A DNA stretch of 64,000 nucleotides from Psococerastis gibbosa. Taxonomy: Eukaryota > Arthropoda > Insecta > Psocodea > Psocidae. The position numbers and the translations under genes are program-made. The stretch is taken from assembly GCA_963971405.1 (NCBI GenBank), contig OZ020484.1, positions 13,330,001 through 13,394,000 on the forward strand, in the 5' to 3' direction. This document shows positions 1 through 11,757 of this stretch, one piece after another; within the stretch, counting starts at the first letter, position 1; every line of letters starts with the position of its first letter. The notes beneath the pieces are model-generated. The model was not told where the DNA came from, did no database searches, and saw only the letters and a program-made list of their open reading frames with translations.

Positions 1-458
1 CAAGTTAGCCCCGCCACCGGAAGTCAAACTACTCCCTACCACTGACAGCACAGCTCTCAGCTTTTCATTAAGTCCACATTGTCCTTTCACTTAACGCGGA
101 CGAAGCATGGGAAAATATTGCAAACCCTTCGATTTAAGTGGGGGCTTGAGCAATGGCACACTTTTAAATTTTTTTATTGCATGTCTTTTCTTCTTCTGGT
201 GAACAACCACTAAGGGTTGGATTGCAGCAACACGCTCCGTGCCGTTCTGTCGTCGGCCAGCCTCTTCAGGTCCCCGGACGACGTGCAGTTGCAGTCTGGT
301 CCAAATACTCTGCAAGCGGGCGGCCCATCGCGTCACAGTCATACATGTTGTAAATAAGTTGGGTAAATAATCTGCTATTTTAGAAGGGTAGTATTTTTTA
401 AGAATTTGTTATAAGGTGGGGTTTCGATTGACCTCGTTTTTGAGCGTGAAATTGAAAT
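1..458. other. Unassigned non-coding DNA
   Basis: No domain, RNA gene or repeat boundary is recognisable. The only reading frame of note (minus strand, about 83 codons) is basic and low in complexity and has no family signature. Confidence 0.4.
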
Positions 459-482
459 TGACGTGGTAGCAGACATTAAAGA
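459..482 (+). repeat. Relic arm of the 4689-5067 MITE family
   Basis: About 20 bases match the inner part of the terminal inverted repeat of the element at 4689-5067 (tgacgtggtagcagacat). The match stops where a hAT-like end begins at 483, which suggests insertion of one element into another. Confidence 0.55.
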
Positions 483-635
483 CAAGGCCGTAGCCTGGAT
501 TTTTTTCGGGGGGGGGGGGGGGGTTAGAAATTCATTGGATATTACATAGTGGTTTTTATTTTCTCTCTCAAAATCCGATTCTATCTAGTATCAAGCCATT
601 TCACTTCGGGGGGGGGGGGGAGGGGGGGGGGGTTG
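483..635 (+). mobile_element. hAT-like element end with poly(G)
   Basis: The sequence from 483 (caaggccgtagcctggat) resembles the hAT-type inverted ends at 5427-5445 and 23068. It is followed by long poly(G) runs near 508 and 608. No matching right end or duplication of the left flank (attaaaga) was found, so this is an orphan end or truncated copy. Confidence 0.4.
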
Positions 636-734
636 AACCCCCACTCAAATTGTGAATTTGAAGTGCTAAGTCAAAACGTTATATAAATTCAACTATGGTG
701 CCACTACACTATTTATGACAATATGTATGACAAT

Positions 735-1295
735 CAGTGGCGGACACAGCTTTTTATTTGGGGGGGGGGTCAGGGGTCATGACCATAGTGAATTGTCATG
801 CAGATGACAATTTATTGTCTACACTTTATAGCATAATATAACACATACTGTATGCATCGATGTATCGCTTATAAAACATGCTGGCAGTTACAATATATTT
901 TGCCTACAAACTTTATACTTGCACATGTCTCAAATTTTATTGTTTTTCTAATAACGACTAAAAGCTTTACAAACTGAAAGTCTCAAGCCAGCAATTCACT
1001 TTAGCTTCAAATAAAACACAATCGTTTGCATAAAACAGTCCGCTATTGTAGAAACAATAAAGAGGTAAATGGGCAACCCACTATTTTATGCTTGGTTGTT
1101 ACAGTTGATAATATTTCATTTGAATGTAAAACGACAGTATGATATTTTTCATTCTGTCTTCTCTGTACGTTATGCTGCAAACACAGTTGGGAGAAAATAA
1201 TGTTCTATACATGTGGACTAAGTTAGTATGGTAGCATTTATTCTATTTTGACACACCAATACCCCCCCCCCCCCAGTGGGCTGGATTCGTCCCTG
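735..1295. mobile_element. Possible hAT-like non-autonomous element, decayed
   Basis: The left side opens with cagtggcggacacagc and a poly(G) tract. The right side, read on the other strand, opens with cagggacgaatccagccc after a poly(C) tract. Both resemble hAT inverted ends, but the 8-bp flanks (atgacaat and agcgggct) do not match. The two ends may belong to different elements. Confidence 0.35.
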
Positions 1296-3681
1296 AGCGG
1301 GCTTTTGAATAGTTGGTGCCATTCCACAGAATCTGCTTCTGAAGATATAATGATTATTTATGATTTATTATGATCCGGCGTGCCTTAAAGAAAAGCCAGT
1401 TTCCGAAGTCTTCAATAAATCGACAAGAAATTTTCTGATCTATGGCTACAATGGAAAAACGTCAGCAATCGCGACAGCGGGAATCGTCCGTGTGTACCGG
1501 GCTTAATTAAAAAACAAACGATCGTGCCGAGATCAGAATAATTTGCAAGAGAAATTTTCCACATGCACTGATACAAATGATATCAAAGGGAAAGTCTAAA
1601 GAAAATTAAAAAAGTCACGGACAGACTATTAGGAAAAAGAAAAGCTTTAGGCCAAGTTCTTTGTCGCCCCAGAGGCAGGGGCTTCTCAACCGCCAGAAAA
1701 AGGCTGTCCCGAAATAGTGAAACAAACGATTCCATAAAGCGGAGCAGGAAGCAGTGTAATCCTCGTTTTATATTTTCTTTGTATTTAATTGTCTTGGAGG
1801 TGTTTTTTCTCGCTCTTGCTCCCAATTTCCCATTTCTTTGGTTAAATCTTTTTATCTCTTTGCCTCTTAGTTTAATTTAAAAAACAATTAGAAGTTACCC
1901 CTGTTTGAGATTTTTTTGTAGCGCGGATCAAGCTGATGAGGGAGATGAAGTGGTGAGGAGGAGGTGGGGGACACATTTCAGTCAAGGGTGTTCAAAATTT
2001 GTGTTTGTTTTTTTCTTCTTCAAAAAATAAACTCTTAAATTTTAAAGCATCAAGCAAGGCTCTGCACTTATTGTTAAATTTTAATGCTAAGTCGACTTCT
2101 GTTACGACTTACGAGAACATTAGTAGATACGACGTCTGTCCTCGATTCGGTACAAAGAACTCTATAGCTGGGAACACAATTATTATAGGCACAACTAACT
2201 GGTCTGTCCGTGGATGAGCTGTGTTAATTGTGAACGCAAACCACTAAGCTTCCGCAGTTCCGGGCCCTGCAAATATCGGCTGGAACCGAATGACGTCATA
2301 GCTTCGTTTAATCCTAAATACTAAATAGTAAATAGACTCTCTTGGAAAAATTGAAAAATAGCGTATACTCACACTGTATTGTTGGTATAGGCACAGCCTA
2401 AACTTATGCATCGTCAATAAATTCTAATTAACATAGTTTTGTGCTCCTTTATAGTTACGTGAGCTCCTAGATGAAGTCTTGTTTTTCCTTTGCTATAGTC
2501 TGGGTGTGATTCGCCCCCCCCCCCCTCCTTCACCACTTCTTCTTCCCCCTTAATGCTGCGTGCGCAGCGTGGGGCAGGGGTCGCCCCGGTCAGACGCTGG
2601 CTTTACCTAAGTACAGTACCTAAGTATACTACCCAGGCCCCTACCTTGGGATTTCATCGGCCTGGGCAAAACGTCTTCCAGCGCCTCCTATCCCATTTAA
2701 ACAACATTTTGCGACAGGAAATTGTAAGACATGCGACCAAAGTACTATAAGGGTATACTAGCAAGGTATACTCTCATTACCATGGGTAAACAACAATTAT
2801 AAAAAATATACCTGAAAGATAGATCAGGATTAACACAAATGTATTTTCCTTACCTTTCGTTCGGCAAAATTGTAACAACCATAGAAAAGTAGGTACCCTC
2901 CTTAAATGTCATGAATGAGGTATTTTTTCATTTCGTCTACCCCCCTCCCCCCCCCCCCCATGAGGCTTGGCACCCTGGGCAAAGTCCCAGTCTGCCCATT
3001 TATTGATTTATATATGACAGGGCCTCCTCGTATCTCACAACCACATTCAAGACGATACTGACGATATAACCGATCGGAGACTTTCTCGCTGTATTTTATC
3101 TACCCTGCACTAAACACCCAAGTCTCACCCCTTCTTCCCTCACGACAGTTACGTTTTGAAGTGGAAAATATGTGGAGAATTCTGCTCAGCTTTTATATTC
3201 TGGTCGATGACTAACGAAATAAAAAGGGTTGAAAAAATTGGAAGGAAGTCACTCTATCGCGACTTTATTAAGCTTCATTAATTTACTTAGAAACGGTCTT
3301 CTCGAAATTGCCTTCCATTTTGCCGATCAACGTCACAGAGCTTAATGAAACGACGTCTTTTGAATTTTTTCCTTTTTTTTAGAGAAACCATCTGCATAAA
3401 TTACAGTATATTACTATTCACGGCCCAACTGCGGCGAGTTTTCTCCAAGAGCATGTTAGAGCTATTACAACCTACAGCAAAGCGATGGTAAATGCCCTTC
3501 CAAATGTAAATACATGTTTATTACAGAGCTTGAAAATTGAGCATATCAAAGTGGCTGTGACCCACTGTGTTTTGTTTACAGTAGTAAGTAGCCTACTACA
3601 ATTAATGTGAATGAAAACGAAATCGTCAGAGCCGTCAGTGAGAAAAATTTTCAGTTGTCTTTTGAACTGCAGTTATCCAAT
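1296..3681. other. Unassigned intergenic DNA
   Basis: No gene is recognised. Poly(C) tracts lie near 2516 and 2941-2960, the second beside hAT-end-like sequence, and an isolated palindrome TGACGTCA lies at 2291-2298. Open frames are short and lack known motifs. Confidence 0.4.
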
Positions 3682-3828
3682 ATTTTTCGGAACATACATG
3701 CTAAATTTAATCAAATTCTTAGTAGTTTGGCCCCAAATCGGCAGGCTGACCGATAGACATTTCGTTGGACCCTTTTTTGTGTTCCTGGGACCTCAACCTA
3801 AACCCGTTGGAAAGATTTTCTTATACTA
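3682..3828 (-). repeat. Fragment of repeat family R
   Basis: About 147 bases align, with divergence, to the terminal part of the R copies (compare 30830-31020). Shared landmarks are the tagtttg-cc block, the acatttcgt segment, the ttcctgggacctcaa block and the cttatact end. This is an old truncated copy. Confidence 0.6.
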
Positions 3829-4683
3829 ATAGAAAGAAAAAATATAGAAATCATGTCGCATAACTTTACGGGAATCAACTGCAAATAAATTGATAAAATA
3901 CCTATTTCATTTATTGCCTAAATCACTAATTTTCACTACACCAGCCGAGCTTTACACTCAGTTTCCTGGTACTAATTAGTTGAGTTCCGAATCCCTAGGT
4001 AAATTAGTCATCAATTAAATCACAACGCCTGACTACCAACTCCACGTTGTAATTGGCTAATCGAATGCCGACTCCTTCGGGTGATGGATCTCCGTGCCAC
4101 AGTTGATTATCATTTAAAAGCAATCAATTTCTCCAGGATTAGAAAGAAATTTCTCATTTATAAAAATGAATTTTTTTTGTGGAGTGGCTGACGCTGAGGA
4201 AGTGTAGTCAGCAAGGGCCGCTTATGCTGAGCTTTCGGCATTTGGATTTTGGTGGGAGGGGGTGAGGTAATGTCGGGATGAAGGGACATGACGGATTGCA
4301 CGCGATGCTGTCCTTGGTAATGAGGGTGGTTTATTGATATCTGCGGCGCAAATAAACCCCCTCCCCCCTCATATTTTCGGTCATGTTCCCTTGTGAGCCC
4401 ATAACCAATTGACAGTAACTGCCATAAGGGTCGGTATGGATAAAATCGGGTAAACCATCAAGTTATGGCAATCTGGTATTATTGGCAGCTGCTTCATTGC
4501 GACACCCAATCACAACTGCCCCATGACACAACTTTTTATATTAAAAGGCGCTTATTTTAAGTGCAAGCGTACGGTACTCTAAGCAGCTAAGCTGAATATT
4601 TGTTTGAATACTGGCGGGAAAGCCGATGCTGGTACCACGTTTTGTTTATCGCTTGGTCAAGTAAAGAAGAGTTTCTGTTAAAA
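3829..4683. other. Unassigned intergenic DNA
   Basis: Nothing gene-like or repeat-like is recognised. There is a short C-rich stretch near 4360. Confidence 0.4.
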
Positions 4684-4688
4684 CTTAG

Positions 4689-5067
4689 GCGCCCATTCCA
4701 TTGACCGGCTAGGGCTATTTCCAAAAACAGTGACGTGGTAGCAGACATTCAAGACATAGGTTGCGTTTCCACTGATCTCTCATTGCAGAATGCAAATGAC
4801 ATTGACGGAAATTAGAATTTTTCTTTTTATAGAAATCTATAAATATTTGTACTTAACATATCCCATGACGCCATATTTTAATTTTAGTTTGTTTGTTTGT
4901 GATTTTACTGTATGATCATTGATCAATTTTAACTATGGCATAGAGGAAAATAAACATTTCCGTCAATTCTGCAATGCGACGTCGGTGGAATTTCCACCTA
5001 AGTCTGAATGTCTGCTACCACGTCACTGTTATTGGAAATAGCCCTAGCCGGTCAATGGAATGGGCAC
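4689..5067. mobile_element. MITE with long terminal inverted repeats
   Basis: This is a 379-bp non-autonomous DNA element. The first 63 bases and the reverse complement of the last 63 bases are identical except for two positions, and weaker complementarity continues to about 110 bases. The outermost bases are GCGCCCATTCC and GTGCCCATTCC. The flanks share CTTAG (4684-4688 and 5068-5072), a likely short target duplication. There is no coding capacity. I cannot assign the superfamily. A relic arm lies at 459-482. Confidence 0.85.
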
Positions 5068-5127
5068 CTTAGCAGATGATGACGTTGTAGATGATGACTA
5101 CCCCTCGTTGGCATAGTGGCAACACGA

Positions 5128-5310
5128 CTATTTCTATAAAATTACAACCGTGCTGAACCAACACCGCTCCGGCGCAGCCCCTGTGAAAACAAACAGGGCG
5201 AGATGGGTCCAGATAGACGCAGACAACACCCTGTGCTAGTGTGGTCAGATACAGGATATGGACCACTTGTTCCAGTGCAGCCTGTATCCAGCCCAATGCA
5301 CGAAAGAAGT
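5128..5310 (+). pseudogene. Non-LTR retrotransposon C-terminal fragment (relic)
   Basis: The plus-strand frame ending in ATGGACCACTTG (5258) reads QHRSGAAPVKTNRARW, then an in-frame stop inside a cysteine motif C-stop-CGQIQDMDHLFQC. The order LN.hR.G ... W ... C.CG.....HL..C matches the Cys-His knuckle region that follows the reverse transcriptase in many arthropod non-LTR elements. The stop codon and the lack of upstream RT motifs show that it is dead and truncated. The assignment is by motif memory, not alignment. Confidence 0.5.
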
Positions 5311-5426
5311 GGGAAGCCAAAAGCGCTGCCTACAAAATTTACCCGATTTCGGAACGTTCGGTTGGACACGAAAAATTAAAATAATTAAGTGTGACATTAC
5401 AATTCAGCCCTCCTCCCCCGAAAATA

Positions 5427-5445
5427 CATCCTGGCTACGGCCCTG
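5427..5445 (-). mobile_element. Orphan hAT-like right terminus
   Basis: Read on the minus strand this begins cagggccgtagccaggatg, close to the hAT-type ends at 483 and 23068. A C-rich stretch lies just inside. No left partner was found. Confidence 0.35.
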
Positions 5446-5597
5446 AACTAGATACAATTGAGTTATCAAGGAAAGGTCGCAACAGTCTCTTCTCCATAAA
5501 AAAAATTCTTGCTCCAGCCTTGGTAGATTTGTGGTACGGAGTCAGTCTACCTTCGCCCGATAGTTTGTTATGTCGAGTTCTACATTGGTTAAATTTC

Positions 5598-5716
5598 GGC
5601 TTCGGAGGGCATGTAAAGCAGGTGGTCCCTGACTCTCTTATAGTGAGTCTAAAAGGGGGGGTTTTATAGCTCTAACCCCGCTTGGTTAGCTTAGTAATAG
5701 AACTAAAATTCAGCAT
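5598..5716 (+). repeat. SINE S1, 3' part
   Basis: This matches the body and tail of the tRNA-like SINE S1: gcatgtaaagcaggtggtcc, then a pyrimidine-rich spacer, a degenerate form of the taactccgct block, and cttagtaatagaac. The tRNA-like head is absent, so the copy is 5'-truncated. Confidence 0.65.
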
Positions 5717-6423
5717 TTACAATATTTCTATATAGACTACTTATTTATGAAGGAAACGAAGATATAGGTTTAAAAAAGTTATTTAATTCAACATTATAAC
5801 AGTAGCTGCGTAAGCGGTCTGACTTGGAAAATACGAAGGCGGCATTAGGGGAAGTCAATGAGAAGAGGGTGGATGGACGGATGATTGAGTTAGAATCAAT
5901 TTGAAATGAGAGAACCGGAACGTAACGTGAATCCACGAATCTCATAATTGGGGTGGATGCATCCTCCCCGTGTGTAACGGTCAACGCAGGATATGCCATG
6001 TCATCGAGGGTAGCTCATCTAAGACTACCAATCTATGCGAGTCTACTTCTTACTTCAAATAGTCAGCTCCGGCAAGTCAGCAAGTGCTGTAGTATCTAAA
6101 ATGAAAAGCCGTGAAGTAAGATGTATGAAGGAGGGAGACCAACGTATCCAAATAACAGCTTGAGTTCTATTAAGCTTTGTGTTTGTCTAGTAGAAAATGT
6201 TTTGCTTCGTTAAAGAATATAGATATGGATTCGGTTTGAGGAAAGAACAAAGATGGATCAAGCATAAAACCAGACAACTGAGTATTTCTGAAAGCGTACT
6301 TCCAAACGTTTCGTCTGCGGTTGACATTTTCAGTGGAACTGCGTAGACTTCTAAGCTTGTATCTCAGAGGCTCATAATCAACTTAATAGAACTTGGGTAG
6401 GTGGCTTAAATTGCTAAAATAAG
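5717..6423. other. Unassigned intergenic DNA
   Basis: No supported feature. An open frame of about 84 codons on the minus strand (5745-5999) has no recognisable motif. Confidence 0.4.
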
Positions 6424-6431
6424 GATCGGCT

Positions 6432-6502
6432 CAGGGACGGATCCAGTCCATTGGGGGGGGGGGGGCAGGTACCCCGCTGACTCTCCCCTGTATCTGTCCA
6501 TG
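6432..6502. mobile_element. 71-bp hAT-type micro-element
   Basis: The ends CAGGGACGGATCCAG and, on the other strand, CATGGACAGATACAG agree at 12 of 15 positions. The element is flanked by a perfect 8-bp direct repeat GATCGGCT (6424-6431 and 6503-6510), as expected for hAT transposition. The interior is little more than a poly(G) tract and a C-rich stretch, so this is probably an internal-deletion derivative. Confidence 0.8.
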
Positions 6503-6510
6503 GATCGGCT

Positions 6511-7699
6511 AGGTTCCCATCCAACATTTCCCCATTTTAATAAAATTCAAAACTGCAGAAGGGTTATTACCCTCTCATTACCCAATAATAAAGTTCTAGA
6601 GGACCATCAGTTCCCAGCGCAAACTGCGACAATAACTACAAAATTTTATAACACACCAATTTGAGGGCTATATATATACAAAACATGGCTTAGGTCTGTA
6701 ACTGCTCTATATTCGTAATTAAAGTACGTTATCAGCCACTCTGAAAACCAAATGAAAATGGTGGAAAATACATTAAACTGATGTACCATATTATACCCAA
6801 CCTCGAATAAACTTTTATATTGGGGACTTCCTTTTTGGGCACAGGAGTATTTCCATATGCTGCCGAGAGAACGAGATTTTATCCCATTTTAACCCTCACG
6901 TAACATCGTTTTATCGCCACCGCAATTTCAATAAATTCGGCGGATTTTTATTGGGCAAAAGCTGCGTTTGTTTTCAAGCTCTTGCACTCAAAATAATTGT
7001 TTTCAAGACTTTGAGAAGTGGTCACATTTTTCAGTAAACACGCGCTCCATTCAATGGCACATCTAAATTTTCTGAAAGAGCTGGAAAAACTGACTTACAT
7101 GGTTATTGTGTCAACATCCTATTTTTTACTATTATTGCTGGCGATAAATTTTCTTGGTATGTCTGTGGAGCTTATTTAATGCACTTTTTACCTTTGTCTT
7201 TTCAATGGTTTCCATAATTTTACATATCTGAGAACAAAAGCTATGAAATTCAGAGTTGTTATATTATGCCTTTTGCACAATAGTGACTATACGGTTATTG
7301 CCCTTCCATTAACTTTTAAAGCATAATTTCTTACATTGTGTTGTCCCTGTATAAATGTTATTAGATAAACCCTGATGTTGGAAGCATGCGCTTGGGAAAA
7401 TATTATATTATGAAATATAGTAGAAGCTTAACAACAGATATACGGTCTACAGGTTTAGACGAGATATGATGGTAGAAAGGGATGGTTTAAAAGGAAGGGT
7501 AGTCAGGTTTGAGGTTTCTGGCCTGCCCAGTGCCCACAGAAACCATTAGTCTATCTGACACTTGGTCGATTCCTGGAGAATGCAGGGCTGGAGTTGTGAT
7601 TGGCTGACAACACAAACCCTGGCTCTGGCTGACACTAAAAGCCAATAAAATAGTAATAAAAAGATACAGTCTACTGGGGTACCGTTCCTGTATTATATT
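6511..7699. other. Unassigned intergenic DNA
   Basis: AT-rich sequence with no recognisable coding, RNA or repeat structure. Confidence 0.4.
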
Positions 7700-7985
7700 G
7701 CAGTATTATAAGGTACAAGAGGAGCTAGGGCCCGCTTCGCGGGCGGCAGCTCGCCCCTTCGGGGCCTCGCATGCATCGTGAGAAGTGGTCGTAGTGGCCC
7801 TGTTTAGTTGTTGAACCCAAACCATGCAGTTACATAACATGACTGCACCATTACTATTGCGGTTGTCAGCGGTCGCGGATATGTGAGTGATGCAAAAATG
7901 AGATAAAAACAATCCTTGATGCGGATTATATATCATGCTAAAATTTCAGCTCGATCGGTGCAGAACTTTTTGAGTTTTTGAAGCG
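7700..7985. repeat. GC-hairpin-bearing repeat-like segment
   Basis: Two adjacent perfect GC-rich hairpins with TTC(G) loops (cccgcttcgcggg at 7731-7743 and gccccttcggggc at 7753-7765) sit in otherwise AT-rich DNA. They are followed near 7935-8000 by a stretch resembling the degenerate 3' ends of transposable elements. Only this copy is seen in the window, so the assignment is an inference from base composition and structure. Confidence 0.4.
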
Positions 7986-8022
7986 TAAACAAACGGAATG
8001 AACATTTTTAGATATATAGATA

Positions 8023-8152
8023 TGTAACACTGATATTAAATTAACTTTGGTTGAAGAGGTAACCTCCACGTTTTAACCGACGCCCCGGTTAGGCATAGAT
8101 CGTGGGATCGAATCTCGCCAAGTCCAGTTTTTCTGTATCCTCTAATTTCGGT
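8023..8152 (+). repeat. tRNA-like repeat S3, degenerate copy
   Basis: This contains a T-arm-like segment (gtgggatcgaatctcgc), then caagtccag and tcctctaatttcggtta, which recur at 47544-47607 (minus) and 47847-47905 (plus). The preceding ttaaattaactttggttgaa block also recurs, reversed, near 47920-47955. It is a decayed SINE-like copy, not a functional tRNA gene. Confidence 0.55.
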
Positions 8153-8165
8153 TACCGTATACTGT

Positions 8166-11100
8166 TTCTGTTATATGATTAGCGTACTTAATTTTTAGTA
8201 TTAATGTTTCCAGTATACAGTACAGTATTCTCCAGAAAGTCATTTGCTTAAAACGCATAAAACGACTCAAGGGGTTCAAATTCAGTGTAGGCCTACATCA
8301 GTCTAACTTCGTAGATTGTGCATCCAAGTTTGAAATCAGTTAATTTCGCCATTAATGAGATACCCTGTTCTTAAAAGGAAAAAGGCATCGGAACACAACC
8401 AACATTACTTAATTGTTGTTCCCTTCTTATCTGAACACGTGGAATTTTCAGCAGTGAATGCTTTGCGTGGAGAAAGGGTCTATGTTGTATTACGTTTCAA
8501 AATGCAAGGTGCCCTTATCGCAGTTGTCAGCAGTGACACTTGAGTGACGTACTTGTTCACCGCCCTGGCATTGCTGCCACCGCTTTCTTCTAATTTACTC
8601 AGTCTAATGGGGAGGCGGAATGAACAATAGTATTGACAAGTGACTTAAACAAATCTCTGAGTATTTTTAGGAATTCATCTGTCATTTAGAAAGTTGAGAG
8701 ATTATCGGTAGGCGTCGTGGACGCCCTTTATAATTTGTTCAGGGCAGAATTATTTGGTAACGTGATGCAATAAGTTCTTATTCTTATAATGTTTTTCTGT
8801 CTTCATAAATCTCAAGATAGCTATTACATTGTAGGTAGTTCTTATAACAGGCTATTCTTCCTCTTCTTCTTCTTCTTCATTAAATGTCTCTTCTATCGAG
8901 GATTAAAGATCGTCATGGCAATCGGGACCTTGCTGGAGACTGCTGTTTGTTTTCAATTCTTAACCATAAGCAGCAACCCAGCTTTGCATCCATTCGTCTC
9001 AGGTCCTCAGCATTAGGGACATGATCTCTCCTGGATAAACGCAGCATTCGTCTGTATACCCACATTTTAAATGCACTAACTCAGTTCTCTAGAGCATTGA
9101 GTCAACAATCATCCCTCCATACCATATACCATATAGAACGATTGGGAACCCATATAACATTTCACCGTTCTCAGTCGAAGGTCCAACCCCAAATTCCGAC
9201 ATCGAAGCACTTTCTGCATTTTGCTGATGAAATTTTGAGCTTGTTCAATGTGGCTGCAAATTTCCTGACTCACCTTCCACTCACTGTTTACATTCGCATC
9301 CGAGGTAGTTCTTATAACAGGCTACCCTTACTTATACGTCGCCTTCGTTCTCAAGGAGGGTCGGCGGCACTTTGTCCAGAGCGTCTCCTCTGTTTATTGC
9401 GGGAGTCCTCAGGTCATCTTCGGTCATCCCCGGGTGTGATGCCCTGGAAGTGTCATGTTTGGGATACGCTTCAATAAAGACGTATCATCTCTCCTCTGGA
9501 CGTGCCCCCCCCCCCTCCCCCGCCAGCCGAGTCTTCTTTCTCTAATTTTCTGAGTGACATCATCTTCATCTCCACCTTTATGCCCTAATTTGGGCGGCGA
9601 TCTTGCAGGTTGAGCTCACACAACTTTCGCTGCATTCGCATCCCCGATACATGGATCTTGTTTGCTATAAGTTAGAACAGTAACCGAAAGACCAAACTAT
9701 TCCTAATCTAATCAATATTTTAATGAGATATCCAGTAACAGTACGATATGTCTAGATTTCTCATTAGTCAAGACAGGCACAGGATGCAAATTATCCTTGA
9801 CAGGCATTAGCAGTTTTGCTAACAATGTGGGATCAAAATTTCATATCACGATATCCGAAATTTTAGGAGAGTGAAGCGTATGATTATAAAATACGCCCAA
9901 GGGAAGGAGAGTGTCGACCACGATGGGTTATCTCGTTATTGAAATTTCTGTTTTTTCACTCTAATGCTAATTCACACCCATGCCCTAGCTGCAGGCTCCT
10001 ACACCTTCTCCCAAATCACAAAAATAATTTTCTCTTTACCCCCAAAGGCACGACCTCCATCAAAAATTTGTTTTTAATCTTGATTATTAATTTGTTCATA
10101 TGTCCTTCACCACCTCAGGGGATTCGTTATGGAGGGCTTTGTTACTCTTCCAAAATTGTCCACCTACCTACTTTAGTTTTATGTTCTTTTTTTCGTGGGT
10201 TAGCTACTGTATAAGAAAACACGTAGTTATAGTTTACAGCTATGCTATCCGCGGAGATTCCTGTTTGATTAAGCACAGCATCAGCGTTGAAAATCATGCA
10301 GGTATTCTCAAAGAAGAATGTTTGAGGTTTAGCATAAAACGTGGTTTTGTTCGTAAGATATATGCATCAATTTATGTGGCACACGGTTGGAATTGTGTGG
10401 GTGTCATTATGATATACGGTATGGAGTTTGAAAAATTGGCAATCGGTCTGGCTGACAGTTGCTTATTACCTTATGTGCATAATACCCTTTGCCCTAGACA
10501 TTTATTGTATCAAATCAGTTGCCTCCAAAGCGAACATAGAGGTTATTTTGTTGTAAACGGATAAAATTGAGAAATTGGCTAACGGCAGAGTGAATAAACT
10601 AATGTCAGCCATGCAGCGAGAATTAATTGTCAAGCGCGCGTGAGTCAAATACGCATATAAAAATTCACATACAATGCGGTATACTTTGAGCACATAGGCT
10701 ACTTCAGAATGACTGATGAATGATTGCCTGTGTAAGATAACATATCCATAGCAATAAAAAAGAAGGATCTTGTAGAGTTGCATATTTTGAAAATTTAACA
10801 AATGTAGTTCGCAGAATTGAATTAGCAATAGAATACAGCAGGTCTACTCAATGTGATTAATATCTCAAAAATGAAGAATAATTATATTGAAATGTGTCAG
10901 GCGGAAGACTTAAAAGTACATTGAATCCGGGACCCCAACCGCAGAAAATTCAACCCTTAGTCCCCACTCTTCTAAAACCTCCCGCAAAAACTTGATATTT
11001 TCATTGAATACATTTTAAAATTTATCTCATATGAAAAATGATGAGTCAGGATTATGAAAACAAATCTTCTTTTTGAAGGGGTTTTTGTATCCGTGGTTTT

Positions 11101-11592
11101 CTCGAGTAGGTGGAGATTCCGGATCTGCTTGGAGTGGTACTGCCCCCTGACAAATGGTGTCTTCGGTTTCTCCAGAAATGATTGATGGTGGTTTGGAAAA
11201 CAAAGCAGTCGCCTCTCGGTTGGGAGAATGAGAAACTTGGGTTTCTCTTACAAGACAATTGTTCTGATTTTATTTTCCCTGGACATCTTTTGAAATATGT
11301 ATTTTTTTTTTTGGAAGAGAGGGTGATTCTTCTCGGTACAAAAACCATTTAATTTATTAAACCCCCATTGCTGTTCAAGTTTAGCCATGGGTCTAATCTT
11401 TACAAAAATTAGCTATCAACAAAAGCATTTTTATGCCCCCCCCCCTATGACTCTGTCGCCAAACACAAACGTGAAGAAACTCAATTTACAGTAAGTTCGT
11501 CTAATGATAAATGGTATATAAGATATATTGGTATTGTTATCGATCTATTGGTAAAGGTTAATGGCAATGGTGTAACACTATTTAAAAAAAAA
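8166..11592. other. Unassigned intergenic DNA with small repeats
   Basis: No supported gene. Noted here: a (TTC)n tract near 8862-8878; a 22-bp exact direct repeat at 8833-8854 and 9303-9324 containing tagttcttataacaggct; a segment at 8888-8945 related to 13728-13790; and poly(C) tracts at 9506 and 11440. The longest frames (9097-9477 and 10100-10564, plus) show no known motif and no convincing splice structure. Confidence 0.4.
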
Positions 11593-11757
11593 AGGTTAGT
11601 TGGACTTACATCGCCTCATGTGTTAGTTGAATAATTTGGGCGGAGCCCATTGTCAGGGGAAGGGGGTGACGTTTCGGGAGTGGGGGCTACTCCTAACATC
11701 AGGCTAATTCCTAATAAGGACTGATGATATCTGGGCGATTGCAAGTCCAACTAACCC
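11593..11757. repeat. Fold-back element with ~24-bp arms
   Basis: The left arm (11593-11615, aggttagttggacttacatc...) is nearly complementary to the right arm (11734-11757), leaving a G-rich spacer. An A-run outside the left arm pairs with a T-run outside the right arm. This fits a small MITE or hairpin repeat. No target duplication can be read because the flanks are homopolymeric. Confidence 0.6.

Noticed and set aside
804..811. Second atgacaat as target duplication for a short element starting at 735
   Set aside because: The sequence before it does not form an inverted end with 735, so the match looks accidental.
9097..9477. 126-codon plus-strand frame
   Set aside because: No motif. Part of it shares a 22-bp direct repeat with 8833-8854, so it is more likely repeat-derived DNA.
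10100..10564. 154-codon plus-strand frame
   Set aside because: No recognisable domain, no supporting splice or promoter context, and it overlaps other random frames. Length alone is not persuasive in 64 kb.
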